Translations under genes and position numbers: made by a program | Origin: Ramlibacter sp. | GTDB lineage: Bacteria > Pseudomonadota > Gammaproteobacteria > Burkholderiales > Burkholderiaceae_C | DNA: 64,000 nt | Assembly (NCBI GenBank): GCA_019635435.1 | Contig: JAHBZM010000001.1 | Span: forward strand, 3,038,001-3,102,000 | Direction: 5' to 3' | Part shown: one piece after another, positions 16,194-24,715 of the stretch | Position numbering within the stretch: the stretch's first letter is position 1 | How the letters are laid out: every line of letters begins with the position of its first letter | Notes under the pieces: generated by a model | Told to the model about the DNA's origin: nothing | Databases searched by the model: none | Seen by the model: the letters and a program-made list of their open reading frames with translations, nothing else

Positions 16194-16614
16194 GGTGATT
16201 CCCTTGGGTAACGCTCGAAACGGTTTGCGCGAGCCGGTCCAGCTCGTTGCTCTTGTCAAGAAAGGCTGCGGCACCCGCGGCCAGGTAACGCTTGCGGTAG
16301 GCGGGCCCGGCGCTGTTGCTGAACACGACAAAGGCGATCCCGGGCGCGGCGCGGTGAACGGCACGCAGGACCTCCAGCCCGGTTCCTCCCCGGAGCTGGA
16401 TGTCCAGCAACACCACGTCGGGCTGGGCCTGAAGAATCCCGTCAATGGCGGCCTCGGGGGTCTCGGCTTCGCCGACCAGTCCCATTCCACAAGCGGTCAG
16501 CATGGAAGCCACGCGCTGGCGAATCGGCAACGCGTCATCCACCAGGAAAAACGTGGGGGAAAGGCTGTTGTGCGGCATGGAACAACTGTCGTCGTTCTGT
16601 CGCTTCCGGACCAT
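16183..16614 (-). CDS. Single-domain response regulator (CheY-like receiver)
   Basis: Receiver domain protein of 143 aa without an output domain. Acidic pocket residues are in FFLVDDA (25-26), the phospho-acceptor is D71 in VVLLDIQL, and the conserved Lys is in AAAFLDKSNEL. It probably takes phosphate from the PAS histidine kinase encoded upstream and acts by protein contact, or as a phosphate sink. An alternative start at 16578 would shorten the N-terminus by 12 residues; neither start has a clear ribosome site. Its 3' end overlaps the second fnr start by 11 bases. Confidence 0.85.
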   Translation of the reverse strand: MVRKRQNDDSCSMPHNSLSPTFFLVDDALPIRQRVASMLTACGMGLVGEAETPEAAIDGILQAQPDVVLLDIQLRGGTGLEVLRAVHRAAPGIAFVVFSNSAGPAYRKRYLAAGAAAFLDKSNELDRLAQTVSSVTQGNHHVH

Positions 16615-16655
16615 CGGCGCCGGATGAAATCGGACCTAGGCGGCGTCCGGTTGAC

Positions 16656-16679
16656 GGCTAGGCCGGGACCGGCCTGGCC
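16656..16679. terminator. Strong GC-rich hairpin between the NarL-type regulator and receiver genes
   Basis: An 11-bp stem centred on GGCCGG-GA-CCGGCC (16661-16674), extended outward by A-T, G-T and three G-C pairs. No T run follows on the minus strand, so it may be a transcript processing point or a weak terminator rather than a classical intrinsic one. It separates kinase/NarL genes from the receiver/fnr2/pat genes. Confidence 0.4.
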
Positions 16680-16709
16680 TAGGACAATTCCGAGCGCCGC
16701 GACGCCGCT

Positions 16710-17354
16710 TCAGGGATCCAGCTGCTCGGCCAGCCCATGCTTGAGGGCATAGCGGACCAGGTCACTGGTGTTGTTCAGCCCCAGCTTCTGCATCAGGTTG
16801 GCCTTGTGGGTGCTGATGGTCTTGACCGAAAGATTCATCCGCTGCGCCGCATCGGTCGGCGACACGCCCGCCACGAGCAGTCGAAACACTTCGAATTCGC
16901 GTGCTGACAAGGCCTCGTGGGGCGCGGCATCGTTGCCAGGCATGGCTCCCAGCGCCAGCTGCTGTGCCACCTCGGCCGTGACATAGGCGCCTCCGGCTGC
17001 AATTTTCCGGATCGCCTGCTCGAGCTGGTCAGGCGCGCTTTCCTTGGTCAGATACCCGCTGGCCCCGGACTTGATGGAGCGCACCGCGTACTGCAATTCC
17101 TGGTGCATGCTCAGCACAAGAATGCGAAGCTTGGGCTTTTCCGCGTGAACCAGCCTGATCAGTTCCATGCCGCTGCGCCCCGGCATGGACAGGTCCAGCA
17201 TCAGGACATCAAAGCTGAGTTCGCGCACCCGCTGCATCACCTGCGTCCCGTCGGCCGCTTCACCCACCACTTCCATGCCAGACACCGATGAAACGATGCG
17301 CTTCAGGCCCTCGCGCACGATCGCGTGGTCGTCGGCCACCACAATCCGGATCAT
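16710..17354 (-). CDS. NarL/FixJ family two-component response regulator
   Basis: Response regulator of 214 aa. Receiver residues are D8/D9 and the phospho-acceptor D54 in VLMLDLSMPG, with the Lys in YLTKESA near 104. The C-terminal LuxR-type helix-turn-helix spans about 145-210 (LSAREFEVFRLLVAGVSPTDAAQRMNLS region), with the NLSVKTISTHKANLMQKL recognition part. It overlaps the kinase stop/start by four bases (ATGA), so kinase and regulator are translated together and are cognate partners. Target genes are unknown; the flanking FNR and cbb3 genes suggest redox control. Confidence 0.92.
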   Translation of the reverse strand: MIRIVVADDHAIVREGLKRIVSSVSGMEVVGEAADGTQVMQRVRELSFDVLMLDLSMPGRSGMELIRLVHAEKPKLRILVLSMHQELQYAVRSIKSGASGYLTKESAPDQLEQAIRKIAAGGAYVTAEVAQQLALGAMPGNDAAPHEALSAREFEVFRLLVAGVSPTDAAQRMNLSVKTISTHKANLMQKLGLNNTSDLVRYALKHGLAEQLDP

Positions 17355-18424
17355 GGTGAAACCTCCGCCAGATGGACGGGAATGCTCACCTGAATGCGGG
17401 TGCCCTGCCCCGGCTGGCTGATGATCTCAATGTGGCCCTTGAGCAAATGGGCCCGTTCACGCAGGCCCATGAGGCCCAGCGACTGGGGCTTGCGCGGCGC
17501 GGCCACGGCAAAGCCACATCCGTTATCGTTGACCTCAAGCTGCACGGCCACGGGCGTCCGGTCAATCCGCACCGTCACACTCGAAGCGCCAGCATGCTTG
17601 GCCACGTTGGCCAGCGACTCCTGCACGATGCGGAACACCGCCGTGGCATAAGGCTCGGGCAGATCGACGTCCTCGTCGACCGCCAGTTCGCATGGCACGC
17701 CGGTGCGCTGGGAAAAATTCTGCGCCAGCCACTCGATGGCCGGCACCAGGCCCAGGTCGTCCAGCAAGAGGGGCCGAAGGTCAGCCGCGATGCGCCGGGT
17801 TGCTGCCACGGTGCTGTCCAGCATGGCGAGCATGTCATCCAATTTGGCCGCCACGGCCTGCGCGTCATGCCGCAGATGCTCCCGCAACCAGATCGTGTCC
17901 ATCTTGAGTGCCGTGAGCGACTGGGCCAGTTCATCATGCAATTCGCGGGCAACGCGGGTCTTTTCCTCCTCGCGCAGCGCCTGGGCGGCGGTGGCAAAGG
18001 CACTCAGCTCCTCCTGCGCACGCACGCGCTCGGACACATCGCGCAGGATCACGGTAAAGAGCTTCCCCTCGGGGGTATCGATCTGGGAAATTGACGCCTC
18101 CACCGGAAAGTCCTCTCCGCTGGCGCGCTGTGCATAAAGCACCGTGCCGTCACCCATGCGACGGGAGGTGGTGCCCGTCGCGGCAAAGCGCCGCACATCG
18201 GCCGCATGACCGGCCCGGAAACGCTGGGGCATCAGCATTTCGAGCGGCTGGCCCAGCGTTTGCTCGCTGGGCCAGCCGAAAATTTTCTCGGCGGCGCGGT
18301 TGTAGAGAACGATGCGCTGCCGGGCATCGACGGTGATGATGGCGTCCATGGCCGAGTCGAGCAATCCCCTCAGACGGACGTCGGCCTGATCGGCGTGATG
18401 CAGGGGTGAATAGGGCTCGGACAT
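17351..18424 (-). CDS. PAS-domain sensor histidine kinase (HisKA_3 type)
   Basis: Sensor kinase of 357 aa without membrane helices. An N-terminal PAS domain (about 16-132, ending in the FTVILRDVSERV motif) precedes the HisKA_3 dimerization segment, whose phospho-acceptor is H163 in VARELHDELAQSL, and a HATPase_c domain with NDNGCGFAV and GLMGLRERA. It therefore resembles cytoplasmic NreB/FixL-like redox or ligand sensors, though no Cys cluster or heme site is obvious. The ATG at 18424 is preferred over an upstream in-frame start. A TAAATT -10 (18455-18450) sits at the class II distance from the FNR box at 18475-18488. Confidence 0.92.
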   Translation of the reverse strand: MSEPYSPLHHADQADVRLRGLLDSAMDAIITVDARQRIVLYNRAAEKIFGWPSEQTLGQPLEMLMPQRFRAGHAADVRRFAATGTTSRRMGDGTVLYAQRASGEDFPVEASISQIDTPEGKLFTVILRDVSERVRAQEELSAFATAAQALREEEKTRVARELHDELAQSLTALKMDTIWLREHLRHDAQAVAAKLDDMLAMLDSTVAATRRIAADLRPLLLDDLGLVPAIEWLAQNFSQRTGVPCELAVDEDVDLPEPYATAVFRIVQESLANVAKHAGASSVTVRIDRTPVAVQLEVNDNGCGFAVAAPRKPQSLGLMGLRERAHLLKGHIEIISQPGQGTRIQVSIPVHLAEVSP

Positions 18425-18474
18425 GGTTTGCCGGAAATGGATCGCCCTGAATTTACAGCACAAGGCACCCTGGT

Positions 18475-18488
18475 TTGACCCGCATCAA
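18475..18488. promoter_or_regulatory. FNR box (TTGACCCGCATCAA) between the kinase operon and the desaturase gene
   Basis: TTGAC-N4-ATCAA. On the minus strand the centre is 29 bases from the centre of a TAAATT hexamer (18450-18455), exactly the spacing of a site at -41.5 to a -10 at -12.5. The desaturase ATG at 18541 lies 52 bases away on the other side, where no good -10 is visible. Confidence 0.8.
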
Positions 18489-18540
18489 GTTTCGAGCGGC
18501 CCGAACACCCCACACTCGCGGGCTCATCCACCGCTTCGCC

Positions 18541-19623
18541 ATGCCCCAGAACGTTTCCCCCCTCGCGCCCGGCCAACCCCTTCCCCACCGCAAAATCATC
18601 CGCCAATGGCTGGTGCCCCTGGCGCACCGCAAGACGGCATGGCCGGTGCTGTTGCTGCTGCTGGATGGCGCACTGCTGCTGCTGAGCCTGGCCGGAACCA
18701 CGCAGGCCATACCGCTGTGGGCCAAGCTGCTGTGCGGCCTGGCTGCCGGCGTCCTGATTGCCCGGCTGTTCATCATCGGCCATGACGCCTGCCACCAGAG
18801 CCTCACGCCGCATCGCCGCCTCAACAAGTGGCTGGGGCGCGTGGCCTTCCTTCCCTCACTGACCCCCTACAGCCTGTGGGATGTGGGCCACAACGTGGTG
18901 CACCATGGCTACACCAACCTCAAGGGGTTTGACTTCGTCTGGGCGCCCTGCACGTTGCAGGAGTTCCGCAGCCTGAGTCCGTTGCAGCGCCTGCTGGACC
19001 GGGTCTACCGCAGCGGCTGGGCGCCAGGGCTGTACTACATGGTGGAAATCTGGTGGAAGCGCATGTTCTTTCCTGCACGCCGCCACGCCCCCACCCGCCG
19101 GCCGGTCTTCATCCTGGACAACCTGCTGGTGTGCGCCTTTGCCCTGTTCTGGGTGGCGATGCTGGTGACAGCGGCACACGCGCGGCAGCAACCGGTGTGG
19201 CAGGTCCTTCTGGCGGGTCTGATCGTGCCATTGGCGGTCTGGTTCGCGCTGATCGGCTTCGTGGTCTACGTTCACCACACCCACACCGATGTGGCCTGGC
19301 ACCGCGAGCGAACCGCCTGGTCCCGCGCCCAGCCGTTTGTCTCGACCACCGTGCACCTGACCTTTCGCAGGGGCATGGGCGCGCTGCTGCACCACATCAT
19401 GGAACACACGGCCCATCACGTGGACATGAGCATCCCCCTGTACCGGCTCAAGCGCGCGCAGGCGCGGCTTGAAACCTTGCTGCCCGGCCGCATCATCGTC
19501 CAGCCCTTTTCCTGGCGCTGGTACTTCCGCACGGCCCGCCAATGCAAGCTGTACGACTTTGAGCGGGCCTGCTGGACCGACTATGCCGGCCGCGCTGCCA
19601 GCGCGCCCCACGATGCCTGTTGA
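18541..19623 (+). CDS. Membrane fatty acid desaturase / acyl-lipid desaturase
   Basis: Di-iron membrane desaturase of 360 aa that introduces a double bond into acyl chains using O2. The three histidine boxes are present: HDACH (81-85), HNVVHH (117-122) and HTAHH (near 288-292). Hydrophobic pairs at about 35-55 and 62-80, and again at 200-240, fit the family topology. I use the ATG at 18541, since longer in-frame starts begin within the FNR box. It is divergent from the kinase operon and shares its FNR box, which would raise expression as oxygen falls. Substrate regiochemistry cannot be assigned. Confidence 0.9.
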   Translation: MPQNVSPLAPGQPLPHRKIIRQWLVPLAHRKTAWPVLLLLLDGALLLLSLAGTTQAIPLWAKLLCGLAAGVLIARLFIIGHDACHQSLTPHRRLNKWLGRVAFLPSLTPYSLWDVGHNVVHHGYTNLKGFDFVWAPCTLQEFRSLSPLQRLLDRVYRSGWAPGLYYMVEIWWKRMFFPARRHAPTRRPVFILDNLLVCAFALFWVAMLVTAAHARQQPVWQVLLAGLIVPLAVWFALIGFVVYVHHTHTDVAWHRERTAWSRAQPFVSTTVHLTFRRGMGALLHHIMEHTAHHVDMSIPLYRLKRAQARLETLLPGRIIVQPFSWRWYFRTARQCKLYDFERACWTDYAGRAASAPHDAC

Positions 19624-19751
19624 CCGCGTCCTACACTGAAAGCACCCGGGTGCCGCTACGCTTGGGGTTTGTCACCACGCAGACGGGATGACGCGCGTTC
19701 CGGCTTGCCGTGCGGCGACTGCATTGCCGTCCGTACCACCGGATGAATTTG

Positions 19752-21101
19752 ATGACCCATGCCCAGTGGTTCATGCTCATCGGCAGCCTGTTGCTCGCCA
19801 TGGGCCTGACCACCTCCCTGCTCAAGCGTTCGCCAGTCACCTCGGCCATCATCTACCTGGTCGTGGGCTTGCTCGTGGGCCCCACCGGCCTGGACCTGTT
19901 CCACTTCAATCCCCTGAAGCAATCCGCCCTGCTCGAAACCATGACGGAGGTGGCCGTGCTGATTTCGCTGTTCTCTGCCGGCGTGAAGATGCCCGCTCCG
20001 TTCAGCCTGGCGCGTTGGGGCACGCCGCTGCTGCTGGCGACCGCTTCCATGGCGCTCACCGTGGCCACGATTGCCCTGTTTGCCTGGTGGGTGCTGGGAT
20101 TGCCCCTGGGCGCCGGCGTGTTGCTGGGCGCCATCGTCGCCCCCACCGATCCGGTGCTTGCCACCGATGTGCAGATCCGCAACCCCAATGACCGCGACCA
20201 GTTGCGCTTCGATCTGACCTGCGAGGCAGGCATGAACGACGGCGCGGCCTTCCCCTTCGTGATGCTGGGGCTGGGGCTTCTGGGCCTGCACGAGCTGGGC
20301 GACTTTGGCCTGCGCTGGGCCGCAGTGGACGTGTTGTGGGCCTCCGCAGCGGGCATCGCCATTGGCGTGGCCGGCGGCACCGCGCTGGCCCGCCTGGGAA
20401 CCTGGTTGCGAAGGGCGCCCTTTCACCATCGCCTCATGGACGACTTTCTGGGCCTCGGCCTGATTGCGCTGGTCTACGGGGCGGCCGTCATGGCCCATGC
20501 CTGGGGCTTTCTGGCCGTGTTCTTTTCCGCCGTGGCTCTGCGCCAGACCGAGCTGAAGTACACCCGCAAGGCCCAGGCCGCCACGGTCAGCGAAGGGGCG
20601 CTGGTGTTCAAGGAGCACCTGGAGCGTCTGTCCGAGCTGGTGCTGGTGCTATTGCTGGGGGGCTCCCTCTTCCTCAATTCATGGAGCTGGAAGGCCGTGG
20701 CGCTGGCGCTGTTCCTGTTTCTGGTGGCTCGCCCGCTCAGTGTGTTCGCGGCACTGGCCCGGTCCCGGCAGGCGCGGCACATCAAGGCCATGACCGGCTG
20801 GTTCGGGGTGCGTGGCATCGGTTCGCTCTATTACGTGATGTACGCGATCCAGCACGGCTTGCCCGAACCCCTGTCGCTCCAGTTGGTCCAGATGACGCTG
20901 ATTGTGGTGACCTTGTCCATCCTGCTGCACGGCATCAGTGTCAAGCCCCTGATGGGCCACTTTCGCAAGGTCCAGGCCTCGCCTCAGCCGCCGGCCGATC
21001 CCGGCGATGCGGGATCCGGTGCCATCGGCCAGCCCAGTATCACCGTGAGCGCGCACGAGCCCGCGCTGACCGCCCAGAAAGCAAAAAAGGCGAAGGTATA
21101 G
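19752..21101 (+). CDS. CPA1/NhaP-type cation:proton antiporter
   Basis: Monovalent cation/proton antiporter of 449 aa with about twelve membrane helices and a short charged tail ending in KKAKKAKV-type lysines. The transport-site helix GAIVAPTDPVLATDVQ near 135 and the later NDGAAFPFVMLGLGLLG segment are CPA1 signatures. The ATG at 19752 follows GGATGA with a five-base gap and opens with a hydrophobic stretch. It is convergent with the cbb3 accessory genes: the last 118 bases of this gene also encode the end of a small membrane protein on the other strand. Na+ versus K+ preference is not deducible. Confidence 0.88.
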   Translation: MTHAQWFMLIGSLLLAMGLTTSLLKRSPVTSAIIYLVVGLLVGPTGLDLFHFNPLKQSALLETMTEVAVLISLFSAGVKMPAPFSLARWGTPLLLATASMALTVATIALFAWWVLGLPLGAGVLLGAIVAPTDPVLATDVQIRNPNDRDQLRFDLTCEAGMNDGAAFPFVMLGLGLLGLHELGDFGLRWAAVDVLWASAAGIAIGVAGGTALARLGTWLRRAPFHHRLMDDFLGLGLIALVYGAAVMAHAWGFLAVFFSAVALRQTELKYTRKAQAATVSEGALVFKEHLERLSELVLVLLLGGSLFLNSWSWKAVALALFLFLVARPLSVFAALARSRQARHIKAMTGWFGVRGIGSLYYVMYAIQHGLPEPLSLQLVQMTLIVVTLSILLHGISVKPLMGHFRKVQASPQPPADPGDAGSGAIGQPSITVSAHEPALTAQKAKKAKV

Positions 21102-21244
21102 GCGGCCTGGCGCGACAGCTCCAGCGCCTGGCCAGCCCAGCGCAGTTCCAGCGGGTCGACCAGCGCAAACACCAGAAGCTCCAGAACGCACGCCGCGAGG
21201 AACGCGGGCCAGACGACCAGCATGAGTTGTTTGTGCAGGGGCAT
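20984..21244 (-). CDS. Small two-helix membrane protein at the end of the cbb3 cluster
   Basis: Protein of 86 aa, not recognised as a named family. Hydrophobic segments at about 9-29 and 43-66 flank a conserved-looking LVDPLELRWAGQALELS loop, and the C-terminus is Pro/Gly/Ser-rich. The ATG at 21244 is supported by a near-perfect ribosome site (GGAGGAGAC). It starts 34 bases after the FixH-like gene stop, so it is the last gene of the cco operon and may help oxidase assembly. Its final 39 codons overlap the antiporter gene on the opposite strand. Confidence 0.7.
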   Translation of the reverse strand: MPLHKQLMLVVWPAFLAACVLELLVFALVDPLELRWAGQALELSRQAAYTFAFFAFWAVSAGSCALTVILGWPMAPDPASPGSAGG

Positions 21245-21278
21245 GTTTGTCTCCTCCGGGTCTTGATTCGCCACGGAT

Positions 21279-21566
21279 CTATGGGCTGGCAGGTGCCGGG
21301 GTCACTGCGTGGTTTCGTCCCTGCAGCGCGGGCAGCATGGCGCGCCCGTCTGCCAGGCGGCGCTGTTCGGCGAGGGTCTTGTTGATCTCGATGCCCTGGC
21401 GGTAGTAGTCCTCGGCCACCAGGGCATCCGGGTGGGTCACGGCAATGAAGGCCGTGGCCAGCGCGGCCACCACCACCAGCGCCGGACCGGAGATCACCAG
21501 CCAGACGTAGCCATGGCGCCACCAGGGCGCCTCAGGAACAGCATGGGAATCCGGCACGGTTGTCAT
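21279..21566 (-). CDS. FixH/CcoH-like small membrane protein, cbb3 assembly
   Basis: Single-pass membrane protein of 95 aa: a short polar N-terminus with PWWRHGYVWLVISGPALVV, one membrane helix (about 18-40) and a periplasmic part with HPDALVAEDYYRQGIEINK. Such proteins follow ccoG in many betaproteobacterial clusters and are usually called FixH family; they aid cbb3 assembly, probably with the copper ATPase. The ATG at 21566 has a clear AGGAGAG site. It begins 10 bases after ccoG ends. It is shorter than rhizobial FixH, so only family-level similarity is claimed. Confidence 0.75.
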   Translation of the reverse strand: MTTVPDSHAVPEAPWWRHGYVWLVISGPALVVVAALATAFIAVTHPDALVAEDYYRQGIEINKTLAEQRRLADGRAMLPALQGRNHAVTPAPASP

Positions 21567-21576
21567 GGTGACTCTC

Positions 21577-22995
<1,419 letters not shown>

Positions 22996-23005
22996 GTCTC
23001 CGGGG

Positions 23006-23923
23006 TCAGGGCCGCGCGGCGGTGGGCCGGTTGGACAGCCCCCACACATACGAGGCCAGCACGTGGATCTGGGACTCGGTCAGCTTGCCGGCCTGGGCCG
23101 GCATCTGGTTGACCTTGCCGTTGTTGATCATGTCCACAATGGCGTTTTCACCCCAGCCGTGCAGCCAGATGCCGTCGGTCAGGTTGGGGGCCCCGATGGC
23201 CTGGTTGCCCTTGCCGTCAATGCCGTGGCAGGCGGCGCAGGCGCCGAACTTCGACTTGCCCAATGCAGCGCGCAACGAGTCGTTGGGGCTGCCGGACAGG
23301 CTGAGCACATAGTTGGCCACGTTCTTCACGTCGTCCGGGCTTCCCACGGCCGCAGCCATGGGCGGCATCTGCCCGGTGCGGCCCTGGGTGATGGTTTCGA
23401 TGATTTTCTCGGGGCTGCCGCCATGCAGCCAGTCCGCGTCGGTCAGGTTGGGAAAGCCCTTGCTGCCCCGGGCATCCGAGCCATGGCACTGGGCACAGTT
23501 GTTGAGGAACAGGCGCTCGCCAATGGCCATGGCCTGACCATCAGCCGCAACGTCTTCAGGCTTCATGCCGCTGAAACGGGCGTACAGCGGCTGCAGCTCG
23601 CGGCTGGCCTTGGCCATCTCCTCGGAATGCTCTGTCGCCGATGTCCAGTGCAACTGTCCCCCGTAACTGCCCAGCCCCGGGTAGGCCGCCAGGTAGAGAA
23701 AGCCGAAGATGATTGTGAGAACGAACAGCCACATCCACCAGCGCGGCAGCGGATTGTTCATTTCCCTCAGGTCTTCGTCCCAGACGTGACCGGTGGTGTT
23801 GTCCGAAGTGGCCGGGACCTTCTTGCGGGAGGTCAGCCACAACAGGAGCAGGCAGGCCAGGATGCTGACCAGGGTCAAGGCGGCGACGTACACCGACCAG
23901 AAGCTGCTGTCAAAGTCACTCAT
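23006..23923 (-). CDS. ccoP: cbb3-type cytochrome c oxidase subunit III (diheme cytochrome CcoP)
   Basis: Diheme c-type cytochrome (305 aa) that passes electrons to CcoO and the catalytic subunit. It has two N-terminal hydrophobic segments (about 8-30 and 58-80) and two periplasmic heme sites, CAQCH and CAACH, with distal methionine regions GQMPPM and NQMPAQ. The length is normal for the family. It starts five bases after ccoQ. The short linker MSDFDSSFWSVYV is the usual CcoP opening. Confidence 0.96.
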   Translation of the reverse strand: MSDFDSSFWSVYVAALTLVSILACLLLLWLTSRKKVPATSDNTTGHVWDEDLREMNNPLPRWWMWLFVLTIIFGFLYLAAYPGLGSYGGQLHWTSATEHSEEMAKASRELQPLYARFSGMKPEDVAADGQAMAIGERLFLNNCAQCHGSDARGSKGFPNLTDADWLHGGSPEKIIETITQGRTGQMPPMAAAVGSPDDVKNVANYVLSLSGSPNDSLRAALGKSKFGACAACHGIDGKGNQAIGAPNLTDGIWLHGWGENAIVDMINNGKVNQMPAQAGKLTESQIHVLASYVWGLSNRPTAARP

Positions 23924-23928
23924 GGGGT

Positions 23929-24066
23929 TCAGTCCTGTTCAAAAGGCAAACGCGCGGCTTCCTCGAAGCGGGCCGCATTGCTGCGAGACCAGGCCCAGAC
24001 CACGATGCCGATGAAGGTGACGAAGCAGGCCAGCGTGGCCGCAATCCTCAAGGTGTTGATGTCCAT
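23929..24066 (-). CDS. ccoQ: cbb3-type oxidase subunit IV (CcoQ)
   Basis: Tiny subunit of 45 aa read directly from the gap between ccoO and ccoP. One membrane helix (about residues 6-27, ending in IVVWAWS) is followed by a short charged tail, ERR-like in other bacteria and here SNAARFEEAARLPFEQD. CcoQ stabilises the cbb3 complex. Start ATG at 24066 with GGAGAG upstream; ccoP begins five bases after its stop. Position and length match CcoQ in other Betaproteobacteria. Confidence 0.92.
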   Translation of the reverse strand: MDINTLRIAATLACFVTFIGIVVWAWSRSNAARFEEAARLPFEQD

Positions 24067-24078
24067 GGTGTTCTCTCC

Positions 24079-24702
24079 TTATTTCAGCGTGCGGCCGAGC
24101 ACCTGCAGGTAGGCCACCAGCGCGTCCATCTCGGTTTTTCCGGCCAGCTCGCTGCCGCCCCTGGCAATCTCTTCGTCGGTGTAGGGAACCCCGACCCGGC
24201 GCATGGCTGTCATGCGGGGTGCCACCACCGCGGGATCCACCGCCGTCTTTTCCAGCCAGGCGTAGGCGGGCATGTTGGACTCGGGCACCAGGTCGCGCGG
24301 GTTGTTCAGGTGAATGCGATGCCACTCGTCGCTGTACTTTCCGCCCACGCGGTGCAGGTCGGGCCCGGTGCGCTTGCTGCCCCACTGGAACGGGTGGTCA
24401 TAGACAAACTCACCGGCCACCGAGTAATGGCCGTAGCGAAGGGTCTCGGCACGGAAGGGCCGGATCATCTGGGAGTGGCAGTTGTAGCAACCCTCGCGCA
24501 GGTAGATGTCGCGCCCAATCAGCTGGACCGCGGTATAGGGCTTCAGGCCCGTGACCGCCTGCGTGGTGGATTTCTGGAAGAACAGGGGCACGATCTCCAC
24601 CAGGCCGCCCACGGCGACCACCAGCAGGATCAGAACGATCATCAGGAAGTTGTTGGTTTCAATCTTCTCGTGACTGAAGCCGGTTGCATTGTTGTCAGAC
24701 AT
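24079..24702 (-). CDS. ccoO: cbb3-type cytochrome c oxidase subunit II (monoheme CcoO)
   Basis: Membrane-anchored monoheme cytochrome c of 207 aa. One N-terminal helix (about 19-40) precedes the heme site CYNCH (C72, C75, H76) in the conserved context GCYNCHSQMIRPF; the axial Met is expected in the SNMPAY segment. It relays electrons from CcoP to CcoN. I use ATG 24702 (MSDNNATGF) after GGGGAAA. It lies 13 bases downstream of ccoN. Confidence 0.96.
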   Translation of the reverse strand: MSDNNATGFSHEKIETNNFLMIVLILLVVAVGGLVEIVPLFFQKSTTQAVTGLKPYTAVQLIGRDIYLREGCYNCHSQMIRPFRAETLRYGHYSVAGEFVYDHPFQWGSKRTGPDLHRVGGKYSDEWHRIHLNNPRDLVPESNMPAYAWLEKTAVDPAVVAPRMTAMRRVGVPYTDEEIARGGSELAGKTEMDALVAYLQVLGRTLK

Positions 24703-24715
24703 GGTTTCCCCGATC

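Noticed and set aside
19624..19751. FNR box or promoter before the antiporter
   Set aside because: TTTGTCAC and GCACCCGGGTGC are present but do not match an FNR site; no convincing -10/-35 pair.
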